Source: a virus. Taken from it: a stretch of DNA of 42,763 nucleotides. Where the stretch lies: positions 1 to 42,763 of the IMG/VR virus record IMGVR_UViG_3300036944_000625. One strand, given 5' to 3'. The notes beneath the pieces are model-generated. The model made no database searches. It was not told where the DNA came from and saw only the letters and a program-made list of their open reading frames with translations. This document shows positions 23,114 through 31,161 of the stretch, piece by piece. Both the position numbers and the translations under genes were made by a program. Position 1 is the first letter of the stretch. Every line of letters begins with the position of its first letter.

Positions 23114-23964
23114 TACCGGAACCCTTCAATCGTGGTTGTCCACGTGTCACCGTGAGAGTCACCGGAGTGTTTCACCTGGAAAATACGGTATTCACCCGTA
23201 CCCGCCGAGCGCGGCACACCTTTGAAATACAGTCCGTTAAAGTTGAACGACTTGAACCCCGCTTCAATTTGGATACGTCCGCCGATTTGTACATCTGGAC
23301 GCAAACGCATTCTAATCTTGCAACCGATCTCGGTGATTTCTGGAATGCCTTCCATCCCGGTTTGCGCCGATACAATGATTGGTGTGACATTTCGAGTCCC
23401 GTTGTCGGGCATCACAACGATTCGGTCGTTTTCAATCGTATAGGAAAACCCGAACTGCTTAGCCAAACTGTTCATATATTGGCGCGGATCGCCATGGAGC
23501 GACAACCCGCGAATGTATGTTCCAAGACTTGCAAGCGCTTCCGCACCGACCACAGGGTATCCCATGGCGAGCGCACACGCGCGAACCGCGTCTTCGACCG
23601 TCGAGCCTTTGCCTAGCGTCTCTTCGATGCTAACCGACGTAGATTGCGACCCACCTCGTGCCAGTATGCGATGCAACGTATTCGCATTATCACGCTCACG
23701 AAAAGTGTTGATCATCGTACCCTTGAAAACCGTATTTATCGTATCGGCATAACCCGCGCGCAGTTCAATACTCCCGTTAATCGTGTACAGCTTTTTTGCG
23801 GTTTCTTCTTTCAAATTGTAAAGTGCAATATCACCATACGAAACGAAACCGCCGAAATCATGCACAACCTCAAACACTGTACGAAATTGCAACCCGGCAG
23901 ACTGTCCGATAAACTTGTCACCGTTAACGAATACTTCGTATCGTCGGTCATAATACTTACTCAT
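23113..23964 (-). CDS. Baseplate hub protein (gp27/gpD-like)
   Basis: 283 residues from ATG at 23964, which overlaps the plug gene stop by 8 bases. Pattern of the hub: an N-terminal VFVNGDKFIGQSAGLQ beta-barrel, GYADTINTVFKGTMI, a long helical-linker domain, and the C-terminal RIQIEAGFKSFNFNGLYFKG and IFQVKHSGDSHGDTWTTTIEG strands seen in gp44/gpD-like hubs. It would sit below the tube and carry the spike. Confidence 0.82.
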   Translation of the reverse strand: MSKYYDRRYEVFVNGDKFIGQSAGLQFRTVFEVVHDFGGFVSYGDIALYNLKEETAKKLYTINGSIELRAGYADTINTVFKGTMINTFRERDNANTLHRILARGGSQSTSVSIEETLGKGSTVEDAVRACALAMGYPVVGAEALASLGTYIRGLSLHGDPRQYMNSLAKQFGFSYTIENDRIVVMPDNGTRNVTPIIVSAQTGMEGIPEITEIGCKIRMRLRPDVQIGGRIQIEAGFKSFNFNGLYFKGVPRSAGTGEYRIFQVKHSGDSHGDTWTTTIEGFR

Positions 23965-24256
23965 CCGGAGAAATCCAAACGAGAGCATTGGCTGCGCCGA
24001 GATTGTCGAGCGTCGTATCTTCCCCCGCCATTACGAGCGAGCCGATTCCCAAATCGTAATATTCGAGCAAGTCGCAATTCGGTTCGAGCAAGATACCGTA
24101 TGTAACGTCCGTTCCGTCTACGGCGATATCGCAATTCCACGATCCGGATTGCAAGTAATCCAAAGTGAGCGTAACGAGATAATCACCAAGTTGCACCTCG
24201 ACAACCTGGTGAGCATTCTCCGCACCGCCGGATAGCGGGATTTCCATACGACTCAT
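23957..24256 (-). CDS. Baseplate plug protein (Pam3-like)
   Basis: 99 residues of the small beta-rich family typified by the Pam3 baseplate plug: MEIPLSGGAENAHQVVEVQLGDYLVTLTLDY, GTDVTYGILLEPNCDLLEYYDLGIGSLVM, then DNLGAANALVWIS. In Pam3-like phages this caps the hub. It overlaps both neighbours by a few bases. Confidence 0.75.
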   Translation of the reverse strand: MSRMEIPLSGGAENAHQVVEVQLGDYLVTLTLDYLQSGSWNCDIAVDGTDVTYGILLEPNCDLLEYYDLGIGSLVMAGEDTTLDNLGAANALVWISPDE

Positions 24257-24900
24257 GGTATCACCTGCCGCACTGCCGAATTGATTGTGTTACCGATCCC
24301 ACGCAACGTCTGCTGACCCTTATTGACCACACGAGCGATTTGATTAGATGCCGGGTCGGTCTGGCGCAACTGGAACTGCGACGGTTGACTCTGCCCCGTG
24401 ATGGTATCGAGTGTCGCGAGCTCTTGCAACTCGGCCTCGAATATCAACCCGCCTTCGTTGGCCGGGTTCTTCGTTCTACGGAGATTAGAAATCACCATGT
24501 TTGTCAACACGATATCGCCACAATCCACATCGAACGGAATTCGCGCAACCATGATGTTGATCAGATAGATCAGCGCCGCACTTGCCCGCGTGTCGCTCGG
24601 TCCTGAAAGCATCCCGGCCGTGACGCCAGCAAGTGCGGCCAGTGCAGCATTATTTGACGCGATGTTAGTGAGTATGCCTGTAAAGTCGGTAAGATCGACT
24701 CGCACGGGGTTCTTTGAGACGGCACCGATAAGCGACCATTTGCGCGGGCGAATGATGCCGTGATCAATGGCATTTGCACCCGTCTCAATCGGAAACTCTG
24801 CCCAATCGACTCGCGCTTCAAACGTGTCTTCAAGACGCGCATCGAAAACGAGCGTGCCAAGAAACGGTGGTTCACGAGTGAATAGCGTTGCGAACGACAC
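24253..24900 (-). CDS. Tail initiator / Dit-like baseplate protein
   Basis: 215 residues with the Dit-like N-terminal pattern (LFTREPPFLGTLVFDARLEDTF, then ANAIDHGIIRPRKWSLIGAVS) followed by an Ala-rich helical segment. Role: adapter between tube and hub. Overlaps the plug gene by four bases. Confidence 0.7.
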   Translation of the reverse strand: MSFATLFTREPPFLGTLVFDARLEDTFEARVDWAEFPIETGANAIDHGIIRPRKWSLIGAVSKNPVRVDLTDFTGILTNIASNNAALAALAGVTAGMLSGPSDTRASAALIYLINIMVARIPFDVDCGDIVLTNMVISNLRRTKNPANEGGLIFEAELQELATLDTITGQSQPSQFQLRQTDPASNQIARVVNKGQQTLRGIGNTINSAVRQVIP

Positions 24901-24902
24901 GA

Positions 24903-26237
24903 TTACCCCGCCGTACTTGAAGTGATATCGTCAATCGATTGTTGCGTAGTACGGTCCAGTACGTCAATCACTTTACGTTCGATCACGTGCCCGTCCATCA
25001 TGAGATAGACTTCTAGTGAGCGCGGGAATTTCTGTTCACCGTAATATGGGCTATCGGCAGAGCCCGGAGCCATGCCGGACGGTATGGGATTTGCCAGCAT
25101 GTCCGAAGGTGTCATTCCCCACATCATTTGCGGAGGTTCGGCAATATCACTCCACGGAACCGCACCACCGACAGAACGCCCGGATTGCTGCCCCTGTTGC
25201 ATAGCAAGATCGCCAAGGCCCCAAATCCCGTCCGGAACGTCTTGAGGCTTAACACCGTACTGTGCTTCAAATGCCGGGCCTACCGCTTCGCTAATTGCCT
25301 TCGCGCCTAAGTAACTCGCCCCGACAGCCGTGATCGCAGCGAGCGACGACGCGATAGTTGCCAACCCTGCACCGATCACTGGAATGTGCGCAGCAAGACT
25401 GGCAATCGTCCCGAGCTTTGCCGCTGTGATTGCAGTCACGGCTACAGCAAGAATGTCGAAATTGTCGGCCATTCCTTTAAGTACGGAATCCAGTTTGACA
25501 TTTAGGAATTGCCGATTCGCTGCAATCCAATCGTTCATCCCGGCAATGACTTTATTGATCGGCGGTAAAACCTCAGTACTGACCCGATCCGCAAACCCGC
25601 CCATGTTCGTCATGAGGTCTTGCCACTGGTCGTTGAATTCCTTCGCCGACTCCGTCATCTCTTCGGTAACGGGGCGCATCTGTGTCTCAGCGCCTATAAC
25701 GGCCCGTACAGCACCTTCGCCCCGCGACAATAGGCGGATACTCGCCTCATCCAAACCAAGCGCCTGCGCCGCGTTAATGCGCTGCTGGCGCGACATTCCG
25801 GAGAACTGACGCGCTAGGGCAAGATACGCCTCGGTAGCATTTGTGGCGGCTTGAATCGGTGCATAGTCGATACCGGCGCGGCCCGCCGCTTCGATCCAGC
25901 CGGTTTCGCCAGCGAGCAATCCCGCCCGCATTCGTTCCAAGCCTTGAAGCTGACCCATGAACGACTCAAGCGAACCGCCCTCGTGTTCAAGAGCGCGACC
26001 GAGCGCCGCAACGTCATTTGCGGACACCCCCATAACTTCGGAAAACTTACCGAGTCGGTCGTTGGTTGCAGCGAAACCGGCAGTGAGTGCACGTGCTCCG
26101 AACGCCCCGGCGAGAACCGCACCGAGTTGGAGCGCTTTGGACTTCACGCCGTCAAGGGAGGATTCGACCTTTTTAGCCGAATCCTTATCGAAGTCGAATC
26201 CCACACCGACAAGGAAATTGGAGATAGTGTTAGCCAT
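24903..26237 (-). CDS. Tape measure protein (short)
   Basis: 444 residues. Ala/Ser-rich, helical, with hydrophobic stretches (TAGFAATNDRLG, MTNMGGFADRV, AVAVTAITAAKLGTIASLAAHIPVIGAG) as in tail length determinants. At about 1.5 angstrom per residue it predicts a tail of roughly 65 nm, at the low end for contractile tails. It follows the frameshifting chaperone by three bases, the standard order. Confidence 0.85.
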   Translation of the reverse strand: MANTISNFLVGVGFDFDKDSAKKVESSLDGVKSKALQLGAVLAGAFGARALTAGFAATNDRLGKFSEVMGVSANDVAALGRALEHEGGSLESFMGQLQGLERMRAGLLAGETGWIEAAGRAGIDYAPIQAATNATEAYLALARQFSGMSRQQRINAAQALGLDEASIRLLSRGEGAVRAVIGAETQMRPVTEEMTESAKEFNDQWQDLMTNMGGFADRVSTEVLPPINKVIAGMNDWIAANRQFLNVKLDSVLKGMADNFDILAVAVTAITAAKLGTIASLAAHIPVIGAGLATIASSLAAITAVGASYLGAKAISEAVGPAFEAQYGVKPQDVPDGIWGLGDLAMQQGQQSGRSVGGAVPWSDIAEPPQMMWGMTPSDMLANPIPSGMAPGSADSPYYGEQKFPRSLEVYLMMDGHVIERKVIDVLDRTTQQSIDDITSSTAG

Positions 26238-26240
26238 TCC

Positions 26241-26815
26241 TTATCGGTCCTCAGTTTGTGCCGCGCGTAAGATTTCCTCTAGAAGCTGGTGAAACCGTTC
26301 CACATCGGCAAGTGTGTATGTACCGTCGTTCAGATCTGCCCATGTGCAAAGCGGCGGGCAAAGTGTGACGCCCTTGTACACAAGACCGACGCAGGGACGC
26401 CATAGATACCAATCTACTTTGCTTGGGCGGCCTTGCGAGCTTCGGCGCTTTCTCTGATCTTTTCCGAAAGCCAGATAAAAAAATCAGCGAGATTCACCCG
26501 TACCGCTTCGGCGAGAAGCGTGTAATACGCATTCATCCCACCCTGGAAATTGTCCACCGTCACGCGCGAATCGGTTCCGGAAATGAAGCACTTTTCCAGA
26601 ACAATCGCAGCGATCTTGTCGAGGTCCGACTCAGGTGTGCTGATAAGGATACCCTTGACCACATCAACGTCAATGTCGGTAACGCCTGCCGTAGTAGCAT
26701 TGACGGCAATGCGCGTGCCGATGAGTGACATGAGCGACTTTTGCTTGACGGCGGGAGCCTGTGCAACGTTATAGCCGACGCCATCAACCGTCACAGTTTC
26801 AATGAGGTTCCTCAT
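26241..26815 (-). CDS. Tail assembly chaperone, -1 frameshift fusion product
   Basis: Predicted 191-residue product: 113 residues in the frame starting at 26815, then a -1 shift at the heptamer T-TTT-TTT (26483-26477) into the frame ending TAA at 26241. The second frame reads VDWYLWRPCVGLVYKG, then TWADLNDGTYTLADVERFHQ, clearly protein-like and without a start of its own. This is the gpG/gpGT arrangement of long-tailed phages. The fusion would bind the tape measure and recruit tail tube subunits. Confidence 0.8.
26414..26815 (-). CDS. Tail assembly chaperone, unshifted form
   Basis: 133 residues from ATG at 26815 (overlapping the previous stop as ATGA) to TAG at 26414. It is the shorter, more abundant gpG-like chaperone. 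The C-terminal part LADFFIWLSEKIRESAEARK contains the slippery site. The usual ratio of short to fused product cannot be seen from DNA. Confidence 0.85.
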   Translation of the reverse strand: MRNLIETVTVDGVGYNVAQAPAVKQKSLMSLIGTRIAVNATTAGVTDIDVDVVKGILISTPESDLDKIAAIVLEKCFISGTDSRVTVDNFQGGMNAYYTLLAEAVRVNLADFFIWLSEKIRESAEARKAAQAK

Positions 26816-27216
26816 TTACTCTCGGTCCAATTGTTAAATTCGATAATGAACTGGTTATCGGTGATGGTCTGTCCCCCGCGCCCGGTCGAACCATCGTTGA
26901 CGATCACGCCTTCAATGCCAATGGTGTTTTCAAGCGTGCCGATTGCGACATAGCTCAACTCGATATTGGCGTTCGAGTTAAACAACCCTTGCATGAAACT
27001 CGCGTCCTGACTGCCCGGGTTGAGGTTCAACGTAACGCGCCGACCGGGATTGATGCGATCAAGTCGAACCGCGTTCCCGCCCTGGCCGCGCCGAAGTACC
27101 GATTTCGGGTCAATCGGCTCATGGGTGAAAGCCGGATCGCTATCGCCCCAATCGTCAATAATGCGCCCGTTCACCGTGACGACAATGTTGGCCGTCGAAA
27201 GATTGCTAACCGACAT
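26812..27216 (-). CDS. Tail tube protein (DUF3277-like)
   Basis: 134 residues: IVVTVNGRIIDDWGDSDPAF, then RGQGGNAVRLDRINPGRRVTLNLNPGSQ and IELSYVAIGTLENTIG, the beta-barrel tube subunit of Pam3-like and similar contractile tails. AGGAGC stands eight bases before ATG at 27216. Overlaps the chaperone start by four bases. Confidence 0.8.
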   Translation of the reverse strand: MSVSNLSTANIVVTVNGRIIDDWGDSDPAFTHEPIDPKSVLRRGQGGNAVRLDRINPGRRVTLNLNPGSQDASFMQGLFNSNANIELSYVAIGTLENTIGIEGVIVNDGSTGRGGQTITDNQFIIEFNNWTESK

Positions 27217-27229
27217 GCTTCAACGCTCC

Positions 27230-28372
27230 TTAGTAAACGTACACATCAACCGGGACAGTGTGGATAGCACCGGCCCGGAAGACACGGATGCGGAGCGGAG
27301 CCGATTCGCGGTTCGCGCGCTGCACTTCGGTCAAATCAAGGATATCCTCGGGCGCGGTCAGGATTTCATATCCCGCCGTGTATTTTTCTACGCCATCGTC
27401 CGGATCGGTGTAGTTGCGCGGCCCAAGATAGCCGTTCTCAATGAACTGTTCGCATACGGCGCGGGCGCGACCAATAAGCAGCGACTGACCAATCGGAGTC
27501 TGCGGAACCTTCGTGTTCGCAGTCGCAATGGCGTTGTAGAGACGGACGGTGAGATAATTCACAAACACATCGAGGTTTACCACATCGTCCAAGTATTCGC
27601 CGAACGTTGAATGCGTAAACGAGTTGATGACCCGACCCGAGTCCACCGAGCCTTGCAAATCCACGACAGAATAGAAGATCGCTTTCTTCGTGGCGAGCTT
27701 CATCGCGCCGTTGGCCGTACCGGTCAAATCTTCCGCCGCGACACCGGACAACTTCTTATACTCGCCCGTAATCGTGGTGGTCGTGCCGTTGTAGTTCACG
27801 GCGGCAAACCACTTAGCGAGCGCGTTACCCGCATAAGGGTCGGTCGCATGAGCAAACGTCGCAGTATGGCGATAGCCCGAGGTGGTCAATACCGACGCGA
27901 TGTCGGTATCAAGCGCCGGATTGCGGATCGCTGTCACCGCCGCGCCGGTCTGGTTATTCATGAACATTGCGGTATTGGCATCGTGCCACGCCGCGATAAG
28001 CTGCACGTCCGCCGCGACGGCATACACCGGAGCGGTAAAGAAAGACCAATACCACCAGATGGAATCCCGCACCTTGTTAAGCGTGTCGGTCCACGTCGCA
28101 TCCGCGTCAGCCACGCCCCACACCTTGACTTTGCGAGTCGAAGGGATGCCGCCTAGCCATCGGTTCATGGCGATATAGGTTTCGGTGGTGGATGCAAAAT
28201 CCCCACCAAGTTCGGAAAGCGACGTGTATTCGCGATACGTATCCACATCGAACCCAACAGGAAGTTCCGATTCCGGCGCGAACATAACCGCTTCGCCGAA
28301 GTTGGCCGTCGAAAGGCCCGCCGAGGTGATGTTGACATTCACCTGGATAATCTGGTCAGCACTATAGCTCAT
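27230..28372 (-). CDS. Tail sheath protein (DUF3383)
   Basis: 380 residues. MSYSADQIIQVNVNITSAGLS and the central GGIPSTRKVKVWG, then DTDIASVLTT and YAGNALAKWFAAVNY, and a C-terminal segment with YEILTAPEDILDLTEVQRANR, fit DUF3383 contractile sheaths. ATG at 28372 is preferred over a TTG at 28387 because GGAGG lies eight bases upstream. Preceded by the hairpin-embedded promoter at 28396-28431. Confidence 0.88.
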   Translation of the reverse strand: MSYSADQIIQVNVNITSAGLSTANFGEAVMFAPESELPVGFDVDTYREYTSLSELGGDFASTTETYIAMNRWLGGIPSTRKVKVWGVADADATWTDTLNKVRDSIWWYWSFFTAPVYAVAADVQLIAAWHDANTAMFMNNQTGAAVTAIRNPALDTDIASVLTTSGYRHTATFAHATDPYAGNALAKWFAAVNYNGTTTTITGEYKKLSGVAAEDLTGTANGAMKLATKKAIFYSVVDLQGSVDSGRVINSFTHSTFGEYLDDVVNLDVFVNYLTVRLYNAIATANTKVPQTPIGQSLLIGRARAVCEQFIENGYLGPRNYTDPDDGVEKYTAGYEILTAPEDILDLTEVQRANRESAPLRIRVFRAGAIHTVPVDVYVY

Positions 28373-28395
28373 TGGACGAGCCTCCAAAATTCACC

Positions 28396-28431
28396 GCGTG
28401 CATTATAGCACGCTCAGTTCGGTTACTTCAA
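28396..28431 (-). promoter_or_regulatory. Sheath promoter with -10 inside a palindrome
   Basis: Minus strand TTGAAG (28431-28426), 18 bases, TATAAT (28407-28402). The perfect -10 is framed by GCGTGC and GCACGC (28396-28401 and 28408-28413). It lies just before the sheath gene and overlaps the 3' end of the previous gene. Confidence 0.55.
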
Positions 28432-28942
28432 CCTGTTCGATTAGGTCGGCGTCTTCATTCTCAACCGCGATTACCACGGAGCCGACAGTATTGACCGTCA
28501 CAGATTGGTCGACCTCATACATCAGGAAAATGCTGATCTGTGACCGCTGTTCCCAATTGTCCGCTTGGATCGATGTTAGATTGTTGATCGCCGCCGAATT
28601 GCGCCAACCCACCCCGGCCTTATACAGGATCGCGAACACATCGGAACGCTTGTCCGCCTGTTTCATCTTTTCGGCGTAGTCGTGCGCACCGGTACGATAG
28701 AAGTTGATCGAAACTTCCGTGACGACTTGCGCCTTGATCGACTCGGAGAGCGTTAGACCGCCCGCCGCAACAGTGCGGACGATGTTTGCTTGCCCGCGTT
28801 CCGCAATGGACTGCTTAGGGCGAATCGCGGCGTATGGTCCGGACGGCGCGGGCGCGTTCTGATCGGCAAGAATGACAGTCGGAACGCCCGTTACAAGTAG
28901 AACGATTTCACGCACGAGAGCAAAGAGTTCAAGTTCCGTCAT
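28403..28942 (-). CDS. Neck/tail terminator protein (gp12-like)
   Basis: 179 residues. VREIVLLVTGVPTVILADQNAPAP, IRPKQSIAERGQ and VSINFYRTGAHDYAEKMKQA, with WRNSAAINNLTSI, match the tail-terminator family that includes LIC_12616-like and gp12-like proteins. It caps the tail tube and joins the head connector. Overlaps the next gene by 14 bases. Confidence 0.75.
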   Translation of the reverse strand: MTELELFALVREIVLLVTGVPTVILADQNAPAPSGPYAAIRPKQSIAERGQANIVRTVAAGGLTLSESIKAQVVTEVSINFYRTGAHDYAEKMKQADKRSDVFAILYKAGVGWRNSAAINNLTSIQADNWEQRSQISIFLMYEVDQSVTVNTVGSVVIAVENEDADLIEQVEVTELSVL

Positions 28943-29291
28943 CGATCCGACTCACTATAATCTTTGCGTAGTTGCGCCACGCGCGCGCGTCAAGCTGGAT
29001 CACTTTATACTGACCCTCGACTCCGGTAAACGTCCATTTGTCCGTCTTGGCGAGTGTGCTGATTTGCCCATCATTGACGTAGACTTTACGCAAGTCAACG
29101 TAACGTTCCGCACCGGTCAATGACTGGATTTCGAGCGCGTTGAGCGGCTGCAACGTCACGACGTGTGACATGGTTTGAAGCGTGCCGGGAACATAGATAC
29201 CATCCACGTACCCGCCCGCCGACTCGTAACTGCGCGTCGCCGGTACGGACTGGAAAACCGAATCGATGTGGCCCTGCATATCAAGCGACAT
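28929..29291 (-). CDS. Head-tail connector protein
   Basis: 120 residues. Beta-rich centre with VVTLQPLNALEIQSLTG and TFTGVEGQYKVIQLDARAW, reminiscent of the small stopper or connector proteins in this position. No firm family. Its ATG at 29291 overlaps the preceding 39-residue gene (TAATG). Order between neck and tail genes supports a joining role. Confidence 0.65.
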   Translation of the reverse strand: MSLDMQGHIDSVFQSVPATRSYESAGGYVDGIYVPGTLQTMSHVVTLQPLNALEIQSLTGAERYVDLRKVYVNDGQISTLAKTDKWTFTGVEGQYKVIQLDARAWRNYAKIIVSRIDDGT

Positions 29292-29410
29292 TAGCCGATG
29301 CTCCCCACCTCAAACGCCCATCGCGCGGGGAGATTTAGCATCACGCACAGATACACCCACGCTTTGCAGAACCGTGGACGAATCAGTACATTGATTTCCG
29401 ACGTTGCCAT
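29291..29410 (-). CDS. Tiny coupled neck gene
   Basis: 39 residues beginning MATSEINVLIRPRFCKAW and ending PARWAFEVGSIG. TAATG overlaps at both ends (29410 and 29291) and GAGGG upstream make it a real gene. It has one amphipathic-hydrophobic stretch (VYLCVMLNLPARWAF). Found at the head-tail junction, where it may be a small structural part; function unknown. Confidence 0.7.
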   Translation of the reverse strand: MATSEINVLIRPRFCKAWVYLCVMLNLPARWAFEVGSIG

Positions 29411-29886
29411 TAGCCGATACCCTCATTAGGTTTGCCGCCCTGTATCTTATAGGTTACAGATTGCCGGAGCGCGCCGGTATCGATCAGCGGATTAGACGAT
29501 CCCTTGCGGCGGATAGTCTCGGGCGCGTTCGGCGGGTCGCGCAAGTCGGTCATGTATTGCTGTACCGTTGCGGCGGCTTTCACGCCGACCTGTTCCAAAA
29601 TCTGTGCAGGCAGCAACTCGTCCTCCATCCCGTCCGCGATGATATCGAGATACACCTTGTTACCCTGCGCCACACCTGCGTCTAGCCAGGGGCGCGCCGG
29701 AATGGTATCCGTGCCGAAATGAAGCGTCGCACCAAGCTGCGCGTTATGCAAATCAGTATCGGGATGCGAACCGGCATCGTCGTGAATTCCGACCGTTACG
29801 AACTTGTTCGTCATCAGCTTTCCGAGCGCGCTCCGGATTTCCGCTTTCGACTTTTGGATATCCGAAACGGAAACTTTCAAGGGCAT
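29410..29886 (-). CDS. Tail completion / neck protein
   Basis: 158 residues. FVTVGIHDDAGSHPDTDL, HFGTDTIPARPWLDAGVAQ, then PLIDTGALRQSVTYKI are the landmarks of the HK97-gp10-like neck family (RPxLD/xTGxLxxSI pattern). First gene of the tail operon, immediately downstream of the divergent promoter cassette at 29915-29982. Confidence 0.8.
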   Translation of the reverse strand: MPLKVSVSDIQKSKAEIRSALGKLMTNKFVTVGIHDDAGSHPDTDLHNAQLGATLHFGTDTIPARPWLDAGVAQGNKVYLDIIADGMEDELLPAQILEQVGVKAAATVQQYMTDLRDPPNAPETIRRKGSSNPLIDTGALRQSVTYKIQGGKPNEGIG

Positions 29887-29914
29887 AACCGGCTCACTCT
29901 GTCAAGGGTGTTAC

Positions 29915-29982
29915 ATTATTGCACGATGTGGCGCGGCGGGCAAGCGATAGGGGTTGACGGCCCAGTCTGGTCGAATTACTAT
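29915..29982. promoter_or_regulatory. Divergent promoter cassette, copy 1
   Basis: Minus: TTGCCC (29943-29938), 17 bases, AATAAT (29920-29915), for the neck and tail genes. Plus: TTGACG (29954-29959), 17 bases, TACTAT (29977-29982), for the PP-loop gene. Bases 29915-29958 recur almost exactly at 32314-32360 (with a 3-base insertion) and in part at 40739-40782. The TTGAC-N6-GTCAA palindrome is broken in this copy. Confidence 0.7.
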
Positions 29983-30014
29983 GAGTCCGGATAGATTCGT
30001 CGGGGTGAATATAA

Positions 30015-30755
30015 ATGATAGCGGTGTGGTTCTCTCGCGGCGCGGCCAGTGCAGTCGCAGCAAAGTTAACCGTTGATATATTCGGCGCAAGCGAAGAAGT
30101 ACGAATCGTAACTAACCCTGTCATCGAGGAACCCGAAGATAATCTCAGGTTTCAAGATGATGTTGAAAAGTGGTTAGGTGTTCAGATTGAAACCGCCCTA
30201 AACCCGAAGTACCCGAACGCATCCGCTGTTGAAGTGTGGAACGATCGAAAATATATGGCGGGAATCGCGGGTGCGCCTTGCACGTCGGAACTGAAGAAAG
30301 TTGCGCGACAACATTGGGAAAACATCAATGCGCCAGATTGGCACGTTCTTGGGTTTACAGCCGAAGAGACTAAACGCCATAAACGTTTTACCATGGGAGA
30401 AAGAAGTAATGTACTCCCCATGCTGATATGGTGGGGATATACGAAACAAGATTGTCATAATATATTGAGAAATGCCGGAATCAAAGGCCCTAGTATCTAC
30501 CAGAAGGGTTTTCCAAATGCAAACTGCATAGGTTGCGTCAAAGCGCAATCTCCTACGTACTGGAATCTTGTCCGTAGAGAGTATCCGCAAATTTTTGATG
30601 CCCGCGCCGAACAATCCCGCCGAATCGGGTGTAAGCTCGTAAAGCACAAGGGCAAGCGCCTATATCTCGATGAACTTGATCCCAACGCGCGCGGCAGGTC
30701 ACTTAAAGGGCTAGATTTTGAATGCGGGTCGTTCTGTGAGGAGCGCCCTCGTTAA
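30015..30755 (+). CDS. PAPS-reductase/PP-loop family enzyme
   Basis: 246 residues with the N-type ATP-pyrophosphatase fold: PP-loop FSRGAASAVAAKL (residues 6-18) in place of SGGxDS, an acidic segment EEPEDNLRFQDDVEKWLG, then GAPCTSELKK (C89) and GFTAEETKRHKRF. C147, C171, C174, C237 and C241 could hold an iron-sulfur cluster or form a sulfur-carrying site, as in DndC/TtcA-like members. It belongs to a family seen in many phages, often called PAPS reductase; the real reaction is not known. It is a plus-strand insertion among minus structural genes, with its own promoter, and ends next to the DUF4054 gene stop. Confidence 0.8.
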   Translation: MIAVWFSRGAASAVAAKLTVDIFGASEEVRIVTNPVIEEPEDNLRFQDDVEKWLGVQIETALNPKYPNASAVEVWNDRKYMAGIAGAPCTSELKKVARQHWENINAPDWHVLGFTAEETKRHKRFTMGERSNVLPMLIWWGYTKQDCHNILRNAGIKGPSIYQKGFPNANCIGCVKAQSPTYWNLVRREYPQIFDARAEQSRRIGCKLVKHKGKRLYLDELDPNARGRSLKGLDFECGSFCEERPR

Positions 30756-31160
30756 TCACACCGCCCGCGCGCCCATCCCGACCCGCTTGCGCAACCGCAT
30801 AAATTGCTGACCAAAGCTGCTAGAAGCGAGCCAAGCGTCGCCCGCGTCAGTCTGTGCGGTCGGGGCAGCGTAGCTAATCGACTCGTCACCCACCGACTTG
30901 CTCGCCGTGATTAGCTGCGACGCTCCGACCGTGCTGGACTCGCCGTTCGGATACGTCACCGCGAGCCAATGCGCGGCATAGAGGAATTGCCCGCGCCGCT
31001 TGAAATTACTTGGTTCGTCGGCATAACCACCCCAACCGCAACCACCTGTTTCGGCGTCGCCTTCGTACAACGCCGCCTCAACCGTGGAGTCGCTCCAAAG
31101 CGAATCGTCCGCAAAAGCAGGATAAGCGAGACGGAATGCTGCGATGTTAATTTCTACCAT
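30756..31160 (-). CDS. Head completion protein (DUF4054)
   Basis: 134 residues: FRLAYPAFADDSLWSDSTVEAALYEGDAE at the start and helical GQFLYAAHWLAVTY, then SVGDESISYAAP and SSFGQQFMRLRKRV, the DUF4054 adaptor pattern. It would form the head-tail connector ring under the portal. Its stop adjoins the end of the PP-loop gene. Confidence 0.8.
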   Translation of the reverse strand: MVEINIAAFRLAYPAFADDSLWSDSTVEAALYEGDAETGGCGWGGYADEPSNFKRRGQFLYAAHWLAVTYPNGESSTVGASQLITASKSVGDESISYAAPTAQTDAGDAWLASSSFGQQFMRLRKRVGMGARAV

Positions 31161-31161
31161 G

